Shown in pieces: positions 1 through 8,289 of a stretch of 34,130 nt of DNA. The position numbers and the translations under genes are program-made. The DNA lies in NCBI GenBank assembly GCA_030378005.1, contig JAUCGF010000134.1, positions 1 through 34,130 of the forward strand, read 5' to 3'. This DNA comes from Desulfococcaceae bacterium HSG9 (lineage in GTDB: Bacteria > Desulfobacterota > Desulfobacteria > Desulfobacterales > JAUCGF01). Every line of letters begins with the position of its first letter. Within the stretch, counting starts at the first letter, position 1. The notes beneath the pieces are model-generated. The model searched no databases. It was not told the origin of the DNA and was given only the letters and a program-made list of their open reading frames with translations.

Positions 1-77
1 ATAAAATCTGTCAAGAACTATTTTTAAAAATTTAAACATATTAAAACAGGCTATTGATCAGCAATTAAATTGACTAC

Positions 78-106
78 TTGACAAAATGTGTCACATTGTA
101 TTAATT
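78..106 (+). promoter_or_regulatory. Candidate sigma70 promoter with internal operator dyad
   Basis: A perfect -35 hexamer TTGACA (78-83) is followed after 17 bases by TTAATT (101-106), a moderate -10. Between them lies the dyad AATGTG-T-CACATT (85-97), with perfect 6-base arms. This placement suits a repressor that blocks polymerase upstream of the sulfide oxidoreductase gene. The regulator is unknown, and the promoter call rests on sequence match only. Confidence 0.4.
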
Positions 107-206
107 TAGTCAAATTATAAAAATGATATTATTTTAGTATCACTTTTCAATACCGATTGGAAGATTTGTTTATCACTAACCTTATTTTTTGAAAAGGAGG
201 AAGATT

Positions 207-1439
207 ATGAGAAAGATTGTTATTTTAGGATCAGGTGCCGGCGGCACTATGGTTGCCACTCAATTATCCCAAGAGTTGGATGATGCCGAATGGGAAATCA
301 CGATGATTGATGAAGACGAACAACATCATTATCAGTCAGGTTATCTTTTTATTCCTTTTGGTATCTATAATAAAAGTGACATCTTAAAGCCTAAAAAGGA
401 GTTTATCCCCAAGGGGGTTAATTTTGTCGTTGATAGCGTAACCAAAGTGGATAAAGATGAGCGTAAAGTAGAGACTTTAAATGGCCAATATGATTATGAC
501 TGGTTGGTAATTGCCACGGGCGTGAGGATTCTGCCTGAAGAGATTGATGGCATGACTGATAAGTGGGGCGAGGATGTTTTTGATTTTTACACGCTGGAAG
601 GCGCGATGAATTTACGCAAAAAAATGAAATATTTCAATTCTGGCAAAGTTGTACTCAATATCGCCGAAGTGCCGTACAAATGCCCGATAGCCCCCTTGGA
701 ATTTGTTTTCATGGCTGACTGGTTTTTTACCGCCAACGGCGTTCGTGACAAAGTGGAAATTGAGTTTGTGACACCATTAGACAATGTTTTCACCAAGCCA
801 GTAGCCGCTAAAACTTTAGCCAAATATGCCGGTTTGAAAAATATCAAGGTAACGCCCTATTTTGACATTGCTCAGGTGAATGCCAACGAAAAAACAATCG
901 AATCCCATAAAGGGGATAAAGTGGGTTACGATCTTTTGGTGTCAATTCCCCCCAACTTCGGCGCTCAATATCTCATTGATTCGGATATCAGCGATCCCAT
1001 AGGATTTGTGCCTACGGATAACGGCACGATGAAGTATGAAAAAAGTGACCGTATTTTTGTCATTGGCGACACGACAAATGTGCCTGCATCAAAAGCCGGT
1101 TCCGCTGCACATTACCAATCTTATACAGTGGTTGAAAATTTAGTGCGTGAAATTGACGGCCATGAACCCAAGTCAACGTATGACGGCCATGCCACTTGTT
1201 TTCTGGCATCTGGTTTTGAAAAGGCGATTCTCCTGGATTTTAATTATGATGTAGAACCGCTGCCGGGAAAATTTCCATTTCCAGGTATGGGGCCGTTCTC
1301 TTTGCTTCAGGAAACATTAGGCAACCATTGGGGCAAAATGATGTTCCGCTGGGTGTATTGGAACTTGATGATGAAAGGCCTTGAATTGCCGCTGGAACCC
1401 CAGATGAATATTGCCGGTAAAGTCCGACAATCAGCCTAA
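207..1439 (+). CDS. sqr: Sulfide:quinone oxidoreductase-like flavoprotein (type III-like)
   Basis: A 410-residue FAD-dependent oxidoreductase. The N-terminus has the Rossmann dinucleotide motif GSGAGG (about residues 8-13). ATG (about residue 103) and the C-terminal GD (IFVIGDTT) are the other FAD-contact motifs of the two-dinucleotide-binding-domain family. Cysteines C159 (in YKCPIAP) and C331 (in HATCFLAS) sit where SQR has its redox-active pair. SQR oxidises sulfide to polysulfide or sulfur and passes electrons to the quinone pool at the membrane. I chose ATG 207 because AAGGAGG (194-200) is 6 bases upstream; the TTG at 189 would place the Shine-Dalgarno inside the gene. The next gene is DUF1641, the usual partner of type III SQR and related flavoproteins, 14 bases downstream, so the two form an operon. 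Another FAD-linked sulfur oxidoreductase cannot be excluded. Confidence 0.85.
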   Translation: MRKIVILGSGAGGTMVATQLSQELDDAEWEITMIDEDEQHHYQSGYLFIPFGIYNKSDILKPKKEFIPKGVNFVVDSVTKVDKDERKVETLNGQYDYDWLVIATGVRILPEEIDGMTDKWGEDVFDFYTLEGAMNLRKKMKYFNSGKVVLNIAEVPYKCPIAPLEFVFMADWFFTANGVRDKVEIEFVTPLDNVFTKPVAAKTLAKYAGLKNIKVTPYFDIAQVNANEKTIESHKGDKVGYDLLVSIPPNFGAQYLIDSDISDPIGFVPTDNGTMKYEKSDRIFVIGDTTNVPASKAGSAAHYQSYTVVENLVREIDGHEPKSTYDGHATCFLASGFEKAILLDFNYDVEPLPGKFPFPGMGPFSLLQETLGNHWGKMMFRWVYWNLMMKGLELPLEPQMNIAGKVRQSA

Positions 1440-1453
1440 AGGGAGGTATGATT

Positions 1454-2104
1454 ATGAATAATGAAGAATTAATCCTCAATCGTCTGGACCACCTTGAAAA
1501 TGAGATTGCTCCAGTCGCGGAATCCGCCCGCTCAATGAGGGAACTTAGGGATGAACTGGAACCGCGCCTTAATGAAGCTGTTCAGGCGCTCATTGTTGAA
1601 CTTGCTGATGTCGAGGCGGATTTCCAAGTAGAAGACTTGCTCTACTTAATGAAAAAGTCGATGCGTAATGTTCGCAATTTCACATTTGCTTTGGACCAAT
1701 TAAAAAATCTGATTGATTTCGCACTGACAGTGGAACCCCTGTTGAAAACCACTGTGCCGGAAATAATCATTTATTTAAATAACTTGGAACAAAAAGGTAT
1801 CTTCAACCTTTTACCCGTCATGATCAAAGTTACGGAAAAACTGGGCCAGGCATATACGGCTGAAGAACTCGAACAACTCGGCGGCAGTTTAGTCGATCTT
1901 CTCAGTGTGGCACAAAAATTGACAACACCCGAGTCAATGGCGCTACTGGAAAAAGCCGCCGAACTCCCCGCTAAAGTGGACCTTTCCCAAGCCAAGCCGG
2001 TGGGTTTTTGGGGACTGATGGGACGAATGGGCGATGAAGAAGTCAAAAAAGGTATGGGGGTGCTGATGGAACTCACCAAAGGATTAGCAACCCTTAAAAG
2101 TTAG
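1454..2104 (+). CDS. DUF1641 protein
   Basis: A 216-residue acidic, mostly helical protein with no signal peptide. The pattern of hydrophobic helices and the C-terminal section with GFWGLMGRM followed by KKGMGVLMELTKGLA match DUF1641, a family found next to SQR-type flavoproteins and formate-dehydrogenase-like modules. Its biochemical role is not established; an accessory or tethering role for the SQR is an inference from synteny. Two ATGs are possible, 1448 and 1454. GGGAGG (1441-1446) is only 1 base from 1448 but 7 bases from 1454, so I prefer 1454. The C-terminus is intact and followed by a repeat-rich, gene-poor stretch. Confidence 0.8.
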   Translation: MNNEELILNRLDHLENEIAPVAESARSMRELRDELEPRLNEAVQALIVELADVEADFQVEDLLYLMKKSMRNVRNFTFALDQLKNLIDFALTVEPLLKTTVPEIIIYLNNLEQKGIFNLLPVMIKVTEKLGQAYTAEELEQLGGSLVDLLSVAQKLTTPESMALLEKAAELPAKVDLSQAKPVGFWGLMGRMGDEEVKKGMGVLMELTKGLATLKS

Positions 2105-2190
2105 ATTCAACATTAAGACAATCTGGTAACTACAAGGATTTGGAGTAAGAAAAGATTTTTAGGAATCCTTTATTTGCCGGTTTACAATTG

Positions 2191-2259
2191 TCTGGAGTGC
2201 AAACTTACAGTTTGGCATTCATCTCCCGCCAATGCTAAACTGTAAGTTTAGTGTTCCAG
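2191..2259. repeat. Palindromic repeat, ACTTACAGTTT family
   Basis: Arms 2201-2219 and 2231-2249 pair over 19 bases with one mismatch around an 11-base loop. Pairing continues outward, with TCTGGA at 2191 against TCCAGA ending at 2259. The core AACTTACAGTTT-GCATT recurs at 31881-31969 and 33680-33711, so this is a dispersed repeat family and not merely a terminator for the DUF1641 gene. Confidence 0.75.
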
Positions 2260-2679
2260 AGAAAAATTGAAAAAACATCGTTATCGCAAGGTTTCTTACA
2301 AAGCAATATAACGTTTTGCAATCTACTGCATCCCTCAGCAGAGCAAAAGCTGTGTTTATGGAATCTGGTACGGTCTGATCCTACCGTACCGAGCAGTAGA
2401 ATTCTTAATCAGGCTGTCTCGATAGACATAACTATCCGGCATCTTAATCGACTACGGGCAGAATGGGCTTTCAGCCGATCTAAGGGACGTCCTCGAAAAT
2501 CTAAAACCGGGAGCCAGTCAGAACTTTTGCTTGATCCTATCAGGCTTGAATCTGACGCGTCATTCATCGGCGTCCATATATTTTCATGGATGACAGCCTT
2601 TTGTTTTGAGAACATTATTGTTTTGATTTTCAACTTTCCAACGAGATCTCCCCACTTGAATTATCAGTTCAACATTTGA
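2251..2679 (+). pseudogene. Possible transposase N-terminal remnant
   Basis: An open frame of 142 codons whose middle part (about 2380-2500) reads like the helix-turn-helix N-terminus of a transposase: SSRILNQ, then IRHLNRLRAEW and SRSKGRPRKS. No Shine-Dalgarno precedes the first ATG, which lies in the preceding palindrome. The frame loses any family resemblance after about 2500 and runs into the direct repeats at 2674. I read it as a broken relic. It may belong to the same IS as the minus-strand C-terminal fragment at 2918-3124, but the opposite orientations would then need a rearrangement. Confidence 0.4.
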
Positions 2680-2924
2680 ATCGTGAGTCCCCCTCCGAAA
2701 AGTCTGAAATTGTCCTTTTCATGAAAATTTGATTTTTCAATATACTGAAATTATTGTCTATTTTTCCACTATTTTTCAAAATTTGAATCGTGAGTCCCCT
2801 CCGAAAAGTCTGAAATTGTCCTTTTCAGGAAAATTTTATTTTTCAATATACTGAAATCATTGTCTATTTTTTCACCATTTTTTAAAAATAGGCCGAAAAT
2901 GACTTTCTGGAGGGGACTCAATCG
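2674..2924. repeat. Duplicated IS end: two ~105-bp direct repeats and one inverted end
   Basis: Copy 1 (2674-2780) and copy 2 (2781 to about 2884) are nearly identical over about 105 bases. Both start ATTTGAATCGTGAGTCCCC and run through GAAAAGTCTGAAATTGTCC. At 2901-2924 the start of the unit returns inverted as AGGGGACTCAATCG preceded by GACTTTC. The TIR-like sequence GAGTCCCCTCC..AAAGTC therefore occurs twice in one orientation and once in the other. The pattern fits one IS right end plus a tandemly duplicated left end or MITE derived from it. Confidence 0.7.
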
Positions 2925-3124
2925 TTTATTTCGAAATCAGTGATAAAGGAGTTATGATAAACAGTTTCTTGGGTTTCAGTATTTATAACAATAATATCCG
3001 CCCGGTTGACATGTAGAACATCTTCTCCGTCTTTAACAGGTAAATTGTCGCAATATCGATAAGTCACCGGTTCATGAAATCTTCTGTTCCATTTTTTTCC
3101 CGGAAACTGCTGAAATATCTTCAC
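2918..3124 (-). pseudogene. Transposase C-terminal fragment
   Basis: A 68-codon minus-strand frame ending exactly at the inverted IS end (2901-2924). The sequence LPVKDGEDVLHVNRADIIV then YHNSFITDF resembles the C-terminus of DDE transposases that end with a 'VNWCE ... Y-N-F-T' pattern; the exact IS family is unassigned. The 5' two-thirds are missing. The frame stops within 5 bases of the start of the 168-bp inverted repeat at 3129, which suggests the composite block inserted here or removed the rest. Confidence 0.6.
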
Positions 3125-3128
3125 CCTT

Positions 3129-3296
3129 AGTCAATAAAAGATAAACAAAGCTATTTGCAATCAATTGCGGCTTAGAAATCGGGTTTTTCTAAAAAACCCG
3201 ATTTCTTTATGACAGAATCAGTTTTTTTTAATTTTCCCTGTAGAAAAACTGTTTTCGTTTACGTTCTTAGATCTCAGGAAGGAAATAATTTTTATT
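3129..3296 (+). repeat. Left 168-bp inverted repeat of the 5.6-kb block
   Basis: These 168 bases recur in inverted orientation at 8541-8708 with about 90% identity and the same length. The pair bounds the PqqD/ATP-grasp/PLP/UT-M23 operon. Inside is a perfect 15-bp hairpin (3174-3188 with 3192-3206, loop CTA). In the right copy the matching stem has G-to-A and C-to-T at paired positions, so the pairing is conserved although the sequence changed. The hairpin, flanked by T-rich and A-rich tracts, could act as a bidirectional terminator or a recombination structure. Confidence 0.85.
3174..3206. terminator. Hairpin in left inverted repeat
   Basis: The arms AGAAATCGGGTTTTT and AAAAACCCGATTTCT pair perfectly over 15 bases with a 3-base loop. 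It lies just upstream of the operon and would stop transcription entering from the left. The compensatory changes in the right copy (8631-8663) support selection on the structure. Terminator function is inferred. Confidence 0.5.
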
Positions 3297-3319
3297 CACA
3301 ATTAAATAAGGAGGCAACC

Positions 3320-3559
3320 ATGAATCGATTATCACAACTTACCGTTAATGATAAAGGTTTTGTCTTTAATCCGTCTTCCGGCGACTGTTTTACCGCCAAT
3401 ACAACCGGCTTGGCAATTCTCAGCGCTTTGAAGAAAAACAAAACCGGGGAGACGATTGCACAGGAGATGACAGATACTTATGCAATCTCCCGGGATGAAG
3501 CAGAAAAAGGCATTTCTGATTTTATGAACCATCTGCGTATTTACAAGTTATTAAAGTAG
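3320..3559 (+). CDS. PqqD-like small protein (possible RRE)
   Basis: A 79-residue protein with the PqqD/RRE pattern: a beta hairpin ending FVFNPSSGDCFTANTTG, helix ILSALKKNK, TGETIAQEM, then Y.ISRDEAEKGISDFMNHLRIYKLL. PqqD-fold proteins bind leader peptides or act as small chaperones for modifying enzymes. Start ATG 3320 has AAGGAGG (3308-3314) 5 bases upstream; the longer frame from 3209 runs back into the inverted repeat and is not credible. It heads a co-directional operon with an ATP-grasp ligase and a PLP decarboxylase-like enzyme, so a role in presenting a peptide or carrier substrate is plausible but unproven. The stop codon lies inside the palindrome at 3556-3633. Confidence 0.7.
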   Translation: MNRLSQLTVNDKGFVFNPSSGDCFTANTTGLAILSALKKNKTGETIAQEMTDTYAISRDEAEKGISDFMNHLRIYKLLK

Positions 3560-3633
3560 GTCGGGTTAGCGATAGCGTAACCCGACATCAACTGGCAATA
3601 TTGTCGGGTTACGCTATCGCTAACCCGACCTAC
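3556..3633. repeat. REP-like palindrome overlapping the stop of the PqqD-like gene
   Basis: Arms 3556-3587 and 3602-3633 are perfect 32-base complements around a 14-base loop. The core GGTCGGGTTAGCGATAGCG is the kind of GC-rich palindrome found as dispersed REP elements in many environmental genomes. It starts on the last bases of the upstream gene, so it probably inserted at its 3' end. It could stabilise or attenuate the mRNA before the ATP-grasp gene. Confidence 0.8.
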
Positions 3634-3686
3634 TGAGTTTGTGCTAACCGACGGTTCGGAACTATTTTTAACCAAAGGAGACGGAA

Positions 3687-4724
3687 ATGAAACAATTTAT
3701 AGTCGGAATATCCGGGATCAACGCGGTGGACAATCCCGGCCCCGGTGTGGGAGTTGCCCGATCTTTAAAAGACGATAAAGAGTTGAATGTCAAAGTCGTG
3801 GGATTCGCTTATGACGCGATGGAACCGGGTATCTATATGGATTGGCTGATTGATAAAGTTTTTGTCATGCCCTACCCATCCGGCGGGCGGGATGCTTTTA
3901 TTGAGCGGCTGCGCTATATCAAAAACAGTTATGGACTGGATTTGATTATCCCCAATCTTGATGCGGAATTGCCACTTTATACAAAGTACCGCACAGAAAT
4001 TGAGGATTTGGGAATCAGAATTTTTGTCCCGGATCATGAGCAGTATCAGTTACGGGGCAAAGACCGGCTTCCTGAAGTCGCGGAAAAAATCAATATCGAA
4101 ATTCCCCAGACAAGGGTTGTGAATTCCTCTGGGGAGTTTGCCAAAGCTCTGGAACAAATCGGACTGCCGGTGATGGTCAAAGGCGCGTTTTACAATGCCT
4201 ATCCGGCTGACACCGCTCAGGAAGCGTTCAATCACTTTAACAAGATCGTTTCCGAATGGGGCTATCCGGTAATTCTCCAAAGAACAGTGTCCGGCGAAGA
4301 AATGAATGTTGTCGCGGTCGGCGACGGCCACGGCGGACTCATCGGGCAGGTCGGCATCAAAAAAATGTGGATTACTTCTCTGGGAAAAATCTGGACAGGC
4401 GTTACCGTTAAAAATGAAATGATGCAGGCTGCCACAGAGAATTTTGTCCGGGAGTATCGCTGGAAAGGACCTTTGGAGATGGAATGTATAGTTGATGACG
4501 ACATCGTTTATCTGATCGAAATCAATCCGCGTTTTCCGGCCTGGGTCTATTTTGCCGCCGGTGTGGGAATGAATTTGCCGGCCGCGATGCTGCGCCGGGC
4601 TTTCGGTCTTTCAATGGGCGACACCCGGGATTATGAGGCCGGAAAATTGTATATCCGTTATACTTACGAGATTATCACTGATATGGATGTCTTTCAAAAT
4701 CTGTTGACGAAAGGAGAAAACTAA
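3687..4724 (+). CDS. ATP-grasp domain ligase, unknown substrate
   Basis: A 345-residue ATP-grasp enzyme. An N-terminal Rossmann-like pre-ATP-grasp region (1-120) is followed by GKDRLPEV (124-131), the nucleotide-binding lysine region VMVKGAF (163-169), the beta pair around YPVILQRTVSGEE (193-205), and the Mg-ATP motif EINPRF (278-283) in the carbamoyl-phosphate-synthase-like style. Such enzymes activate a carboxylate as acyl phosphate and join it to an amine or thiol. Start ATG 3687 follows AAAGGAG. It ends one base before the PLP gene starts, so the two are translationally linked. The neighbours suggest ligation involving an amino acid or a decarboxylated derivative; the substrate cannot be read from the sequence. 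Confidence 0.8.
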   Translation: MKQFIVGISGINAVDNPGPGVGVARSLKDDKELNVKVVGFAYDAMEPGIYMDWLIDKVFVMPYPSGGRDAFIERLRYIKNSYGLDLIIPNLDAELPLYTKYRTEIEDLGIRIFVPDHEQYQLRGKDRLPEVAEKINIEIPQTRVVNSSGEFAKALEQIGLPVMVKGAFYNAYPADTAQEAFNHFNKIVSEWGYPVILQRTVSGEEMNVVAVGDGHGGLIGQVGIKKMWITSLGKIWTGVTVKNEMMQAATENFVREYRWKGPLEMECIVDDDIVYLIEINPRFPAWVYFAAGVGMNLPAAMLRRAFGLSMGDTRDYEAGKLYIRYTYEIITDMDVFQNLLTKGEN

Positions 4725-4725
4725 A

Positions 4726-6156
4726 ATGAAAATGAAATATGAAAAACCCGTTATATTGAAATCCAAGACCGGCATGATGAACCCGTTGGGCAACGATCCT
4801 GTTTATGCAAATAAAGCCCGTACCGAAATTGACGGCGTGAGTATTGAAGACCTTGTCGGCGAGTACGGCTCACCTGTGTTTGTATTTTCCGAAACCGGCA
4901 TCCGCCAACGCTATCGAGACATATACAAGGCTTTTTCGACCCGCTACCCGAATGTGACATTTGGCTGGTCTTATAAGACAAACTATTTACCCGCCGTTTG
5001 CGCCATTTTGCATCAGGAAGGAGCGATTGCCGAAGTGGTTTCGGAAATGGAATACGACAAAGCCCGCAAACTCGGTATGCCCGGGCCGGCTATCATTTTT
5101 AACGGCCCGCATAAGACTGTCGCCGCGCTGGAGAAAGCGGTTTCAGAAGGGGCCATGGTGAATATTGATCACTTAGACGAGCTTTACGATCTGGAAAAAG
5201 TGGCGGACAAAATCGGGCGACCTGTCAAAGTCGGACTGCGGCTCAATATGGACACGGGCATTTATCCCCAGTGGTCGCGGTTTGGCCTTAATTTGGAATC
5301 CGGCCAGGCTATGGATGCGGTTCGAAGGATGGCCCATACCGGCAAACTGATTCTAAACGGTCTGCATTGCCATATCGGCACCTATATTTTATCGCCGGAC
5401 GCTTATGCAGTCGAGGTGCAAAAGATGGTTTCATTTGCCTACAAGGTTGAAGATCGCTTCGGCTTCAAAATTGAATATCTGGACATCGGCGGCGGATTTC
5501 CGTCCAAAAGCAGACTTAAAGAGACTTACCACTCACCGGATTTGACAGTGCCGCCTGTTGACGAATATGCTCAAAAGATCACGGAAGCGCTTTACGAAAA
5601 TCTGCGTCCCGGTGATTTTCCGCGATTGTTTATAGAATCCGGACGCGCGATCATTGATGAAACCGGCTATCTGATCACCAGTATCTTCGCTTCAAAACGG
5701 TTGCCCGATGGCCGTAAAGCTTATCTCGCCGATGCGGGAATCAATCTGCTTTACACATCGTTTTGGTATAAATACAATCTGGAAATTGACCGCGTAGCCC
5801 AGGGGATGAGCGAGCCGTCGGTAATTTACGGCCCGATGTGCATGAATATCGACGTTGTTCAGGAAGAGACGCTGCTGCCTCCGTTAGAAAACGGCACGCG
5901 CCTGATTCTCTCGCCTGTGGGAGCTTATAATGTAACGCAGTGGATGCAGTTTATCGAATATCGTCCGAATGTGCTGCTCATCGACGAAAACGGAGGTGTG
6001 GATATCATTCGCGAAGCTGAGGATTTGTCCGATATCGAACTTCGGGAGCGGATTCCGGAACGTTTGAAACCGATATTTCCGAGAGTTTATCCTCGCACAT
6101 CAGCCCCGCCTGTCCGTGCGGATCCTCCCCCATACAGAAAGCTTCGTGTGGCGTAA
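4726..6156 (+). CDS. Fold-type III PLP enzyme, diaminopimelate-decarboxylase-like
   Basis: A 476-residue group IV decarboxylase (Orn/Lys/Arg/DAP family). The PLP lysine is K84 in GWSYKTNY. The phosphate-binding DIGGGFPS lies in the middle. LFIESGRAII and the late YGPMCMNID supply the conserved C-terminal motif with the active-site cysteine. The usual DAP decarboxylase is about 420 residues; this one has extra residues at both ends, including a proline-rich tail (about 460-470). It starts 1 base after the ATP-grasp stop, with AAAGGAG upstream. A dedicated rather than lysine-pathway role is suggested by the operon partners. It could decarboxylate or racemise an amino acid before or after ligation. 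Confidence 0.8.
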   Translation: MKMKYEKPVILKSKTGMMNPLGNDPVYANKARTEIDGVSIEDLVGEYGSPVFVFSETGIRQRYRDIYKAFSTRYPNVTFGWSYKTNYLPAVCAILHQEGAIAEVVSEMEYDKARKLGMPGPAIIFNGPHKTVAALEKAVSEGAMVNIDHLDELYDLEKVADKIGRPVKVGLRLNMDTGIYPQWSRFGLNLESGQAMDAVRRMAHTGKLILNGLHCHIGTYILSPDAYAVEVQKMVSFAYKVEDRFGFKIEYLDIGGGFPSKSRLKETYHSPDLTVPPVDEYAQKITEALYENLRPGDFPRLFIESGRAIIDETGYLITSIFASKRLPDGRKAYLADAGINLLYTSFWYKYNLEIDRVAQGMSEPSVIYGPMCMNIDVVQEETLLPPLENGTRLILSPVGAYNVTQWMQFIEYRPNVLLIDENGGVDIIREAEDLSDIELRERIPERLKPIFPRVYPRTSAPPVRADPPPYRKLRVA

Positions 6157-6175
6157 TCTTAATCGAATGGACAGC

Positions 6176-6211
6176 GAGCAAGAGCAAGAGCAAGAGCAAG
6201 AGCAAGAGCAA
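6176..6211 (+). repeat. Hexanucleotide microsatellite (GAGCAA)x6
   Basis: Six perfect tandem copies of GAGCAA fill the gap just upstream of the ATG at 6214, where a Shine-Dalgarno would normally be. Slippage would change leader length in steps of 6 without affecting either reading frame, so it could tune translation of the UT-M23 gene. Such perfect repeats are uncommon in the rest of this window. Confidence 0.85.
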
Positions 6212-6213
6212 AA

Positions 6214-8289
6214 ATGGTGATCATTATGAAACAATATGTCAAGGCTATATTCAACGGTTATTCTGAAATATTTTTCCTGAGAAATCACCGAATCGGTGTT
6301 CTGTTATTTACGGTTACGCTTCTCCACCCTAATATTGCGCTGGCCGGAGTTATTTCGGTCATTGCGGCGTATCTGTTCGCACGCTTGATCAACATGGGAC
6401 GAGAATTTCTCGGTTTGGGATTTTACACCTACAACCCGCTGCTGGTAGGAATGGCGGTGGGTTATAAGGTCAGTCTTACGCCTGAGGCGATCTTGTTGCT
6501 GATTTTAACCGGAATTTTCACGTTTATCATCACCATTGTCATGTACAGCACTTTTTCCGCTTATCTGAAGCTGCCTGTTCTCAGCCTGCCGTTTGTTATT
6601 GTGAGTTCGATGGTTTATCTCGCTTCGTCACACTATTCTGACTTCGATATGGCCGGCCTGTCTCCTTATATAGCCAACAATCCGGAGATGGGACTGTCTG
6701 TCTGGTTTGCAGGCTATTTCAAATCACTCGGCATGATCTTTTTTATGCCCCGGGTGCTTCCCGGCCTTATCATCGCGGGAACGCTCCTGGCGACTTCCCG
6801 TATCTTGTTCATGCTGTCTGTGGCAGGATACTACACCGGCGCTTATGTAACGGTACTGATGACAGGATCGCAGATACACGCGTTTACCGATATGAATCAT
6901 TTCAACTTCATTCTGACAGCCATGACGGTGGGCGGCATTTTTTTAATTCCTTCGCTTAAAAGTTATACACTGGCCTTGATCGCCGTATGCGTGTCAGTGC
7001 TTTTGACAGAAGCCGTGTCAGCGTTTTGGTCATACAAAGTTCCTGTGTTCACTCTTCCTTTCAATCTGGTTTCGCTCTGTTTTGTTTATGTTTTGGGGGT
7101 GACGGATTACCCTGAACTGGCAAAAGTCGTCAAATCCACACCCGAAGAGACGCTTGATCATTACCTTTTGAATCATCGTCGATACCGAGATACTGAAAAA
7201 ACCATTTTGCTCCCTTTTTCGGGAAAATGGGAGGTCTGGCAGGGATTTGATGGGCAATGGACCCATCAGGGGGCCTGGAAATACGCTTATGATTTTATTA
7301 TCACCGATGAAGAAGGCCGCAGCAGTTGCGGGGCCGGGACAAAATTGACCGACTATTATGCGTTCCGCAAACCGGTGCTGTCTCCGGTGGGCGGTCGGGT
7401 GTGCCAGGTGGTCAGTCATCTGCCCGATAATTCCGTCGGACAGGTTGACAAAACCGATAACTGGGGCAATTGGGTCATTATTCAGGATGATCGAGGATTC
7501 TTTGTGGAGATTTCGCATTTTTCCGAAAATTCGATTCAGGTGAAAGAAGGCCAGCGGGTGGAACGCGGCGCTTTTCTGGGATTGTGTGGCAATTCGGGGT
7601 ATTCTCCACAACCGCATATTCATATTCAAGTACAGGAAATCGGGGTGATCGGAGCCTATACCGTGCCGTTCAGTTTTGTGAGTTATGCAAACGACAATTT
7701 CTTTCATTCCGGCGAATTGCCGGCTGAAGGAGCTGTTACGGAGCAGATTTACTGGAACACGCATTTTGATGTCAACCCCTTGTTTATTATGGATGATGTC
7801 TGTCAATATGAAGTTTTTAAAGAAGGGAAAAAAATCAATGTGCTGACGCTGTCTGTAAAAATGGCTCCGGACGGGACATATTATTTTGATTCCGGCAAAG
7901 GCAGGCTGTATTTTGGCAAACATGAAGGGACGTTTTATTTTTACACGATGGAAGGCGGCGACCCGTACATGGAAACGATGATGCTGGCACTGCCACGCCT
8001 TCCCTTGGCCTGTCGTGAAACCCTGAAATGGCGTGACGCTGTTCCCCTGGGCCTGGTTTTGAAAGGGTTCAAAAAAGCGGTAGTTCAGTTCATCAGCGCT
8101 TTTTGGCACAAGTTCGCTGCTGTTGAGGTTGAATTAACATACACCTGTAAAAACAAAATCGAAGGCGTTATTCACGCGCCCGGCCTTAGAATAGAAAAAA
8201 AGACGTTTGTTGAATGGGAGGATCAGACAGGCTTTAAAACTGTCAGAGTCGGTGATACAGAACTTCGAAGGGTCGGGAATCAAGTTTGA
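6214..8289 (+). CDS. Urea-transporter-like membrane domain fused to M23 peptidase domain
   Basis: A 691-residue fusion. Residues 1-300 are hydrophobic with about ten membrane segments and the urea-transporter-type segment YNPLLVGMAVG (74-84). Residues ~335-480 are a LytM/M23 domain: PVLSPVGGRV, NWGNWVIIQDD, H435 in EISHFSENSIQV, and the zinc motif HIH at 468-470. The first zinc site, normally HxxxD, is atypical: D360 in YAYDF has lysine at -4, and the nearest histidine is H351. The last ~200 residues are unassigned and beta-rich. The UT-M23 architecture is known, but substrate and role are not; transport of a small amide or amine with cell-wall cleavage are possibilities. The start may be ATG 6214 or ATG 6226, the latter having GGTGAT nearby. 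It is the last gene of the operon. Confidence 0.75.
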   Translation: MVIIMKQYVKAIFNGYSEIFFLRNHRIGVLLFTVTLLHPNIALAGVISVIAAYLFARLINMGREFLGLGFYTYNPLLVGMAVGYKVSLTPEAILLLILTGIFTFIITIVMYSTFSAYLKLPVLSLPFVIVSSMVYLASSHYSDFDMAGLSPYIANNPEMGLSVWFAGYFKSLGMIFFMPRVLPGLIIAGTLLATSRILFMLSVAGYYTGAYVTVLMTGSQIHAFTDMNHFNFILTAMTVGGIFLIPSLKSYTLALIAVCVSVLLTEAVSAFWSYKVPVFTLPFNLVSLCFVYVLGVTDYPELAKVVKSTPEETLDHYLLNHRRYRDTEKTILLPFSGKWEVWQGFDGQWTHQGAWKYAYDFIITDEEGRSSCGAGTKLTDYYAFRKPVLSPVGGRVCQVVSHLPDNSVGQVDKTDNWGNWVIIQDDRGFFVEISHFSENSIQVKEGQRVERGAFLGLCGNSGYSPQPHIHIQVQEIGVIGAYTVPFSFVSYANDNFFHSGELPAEGAVTEQIYWNTHFDVNPLFIMDDVCQYEVFKEGKKINVLTLSVKMAPDGTYYFDSGKGRLYFGKHEGTFYFYTMEGGDPYMETMMLALPRLPLACRETLKWRDAVPLGLVLKGFKKAVVQFISAFWHKFAAVEVELTYTCKNKIEGVIHAPGLRIEKKTFVEWEDQTGFKTVRVGDTELRRVGNQV

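Noticed and set aside
2674..2884. Two direct repeats considered as a CRISPR or attachment-site pair
   Set aside because: Two contiguous ~105-bp units with an inverted copy of the same end nearby fit a duplicated IS end better.
3556..3633. CRISPR-like repeat
   Set aside because: It is a single inverted palindrome (REP-like), not a set of spaced direct repeats.
7030..8109. 359-codon minus-strand ORF opposite the UT-M23 gene
   Set aside because: Shadow frame of a well-supported plus-strand gene; no domain pattern or ribosome site.
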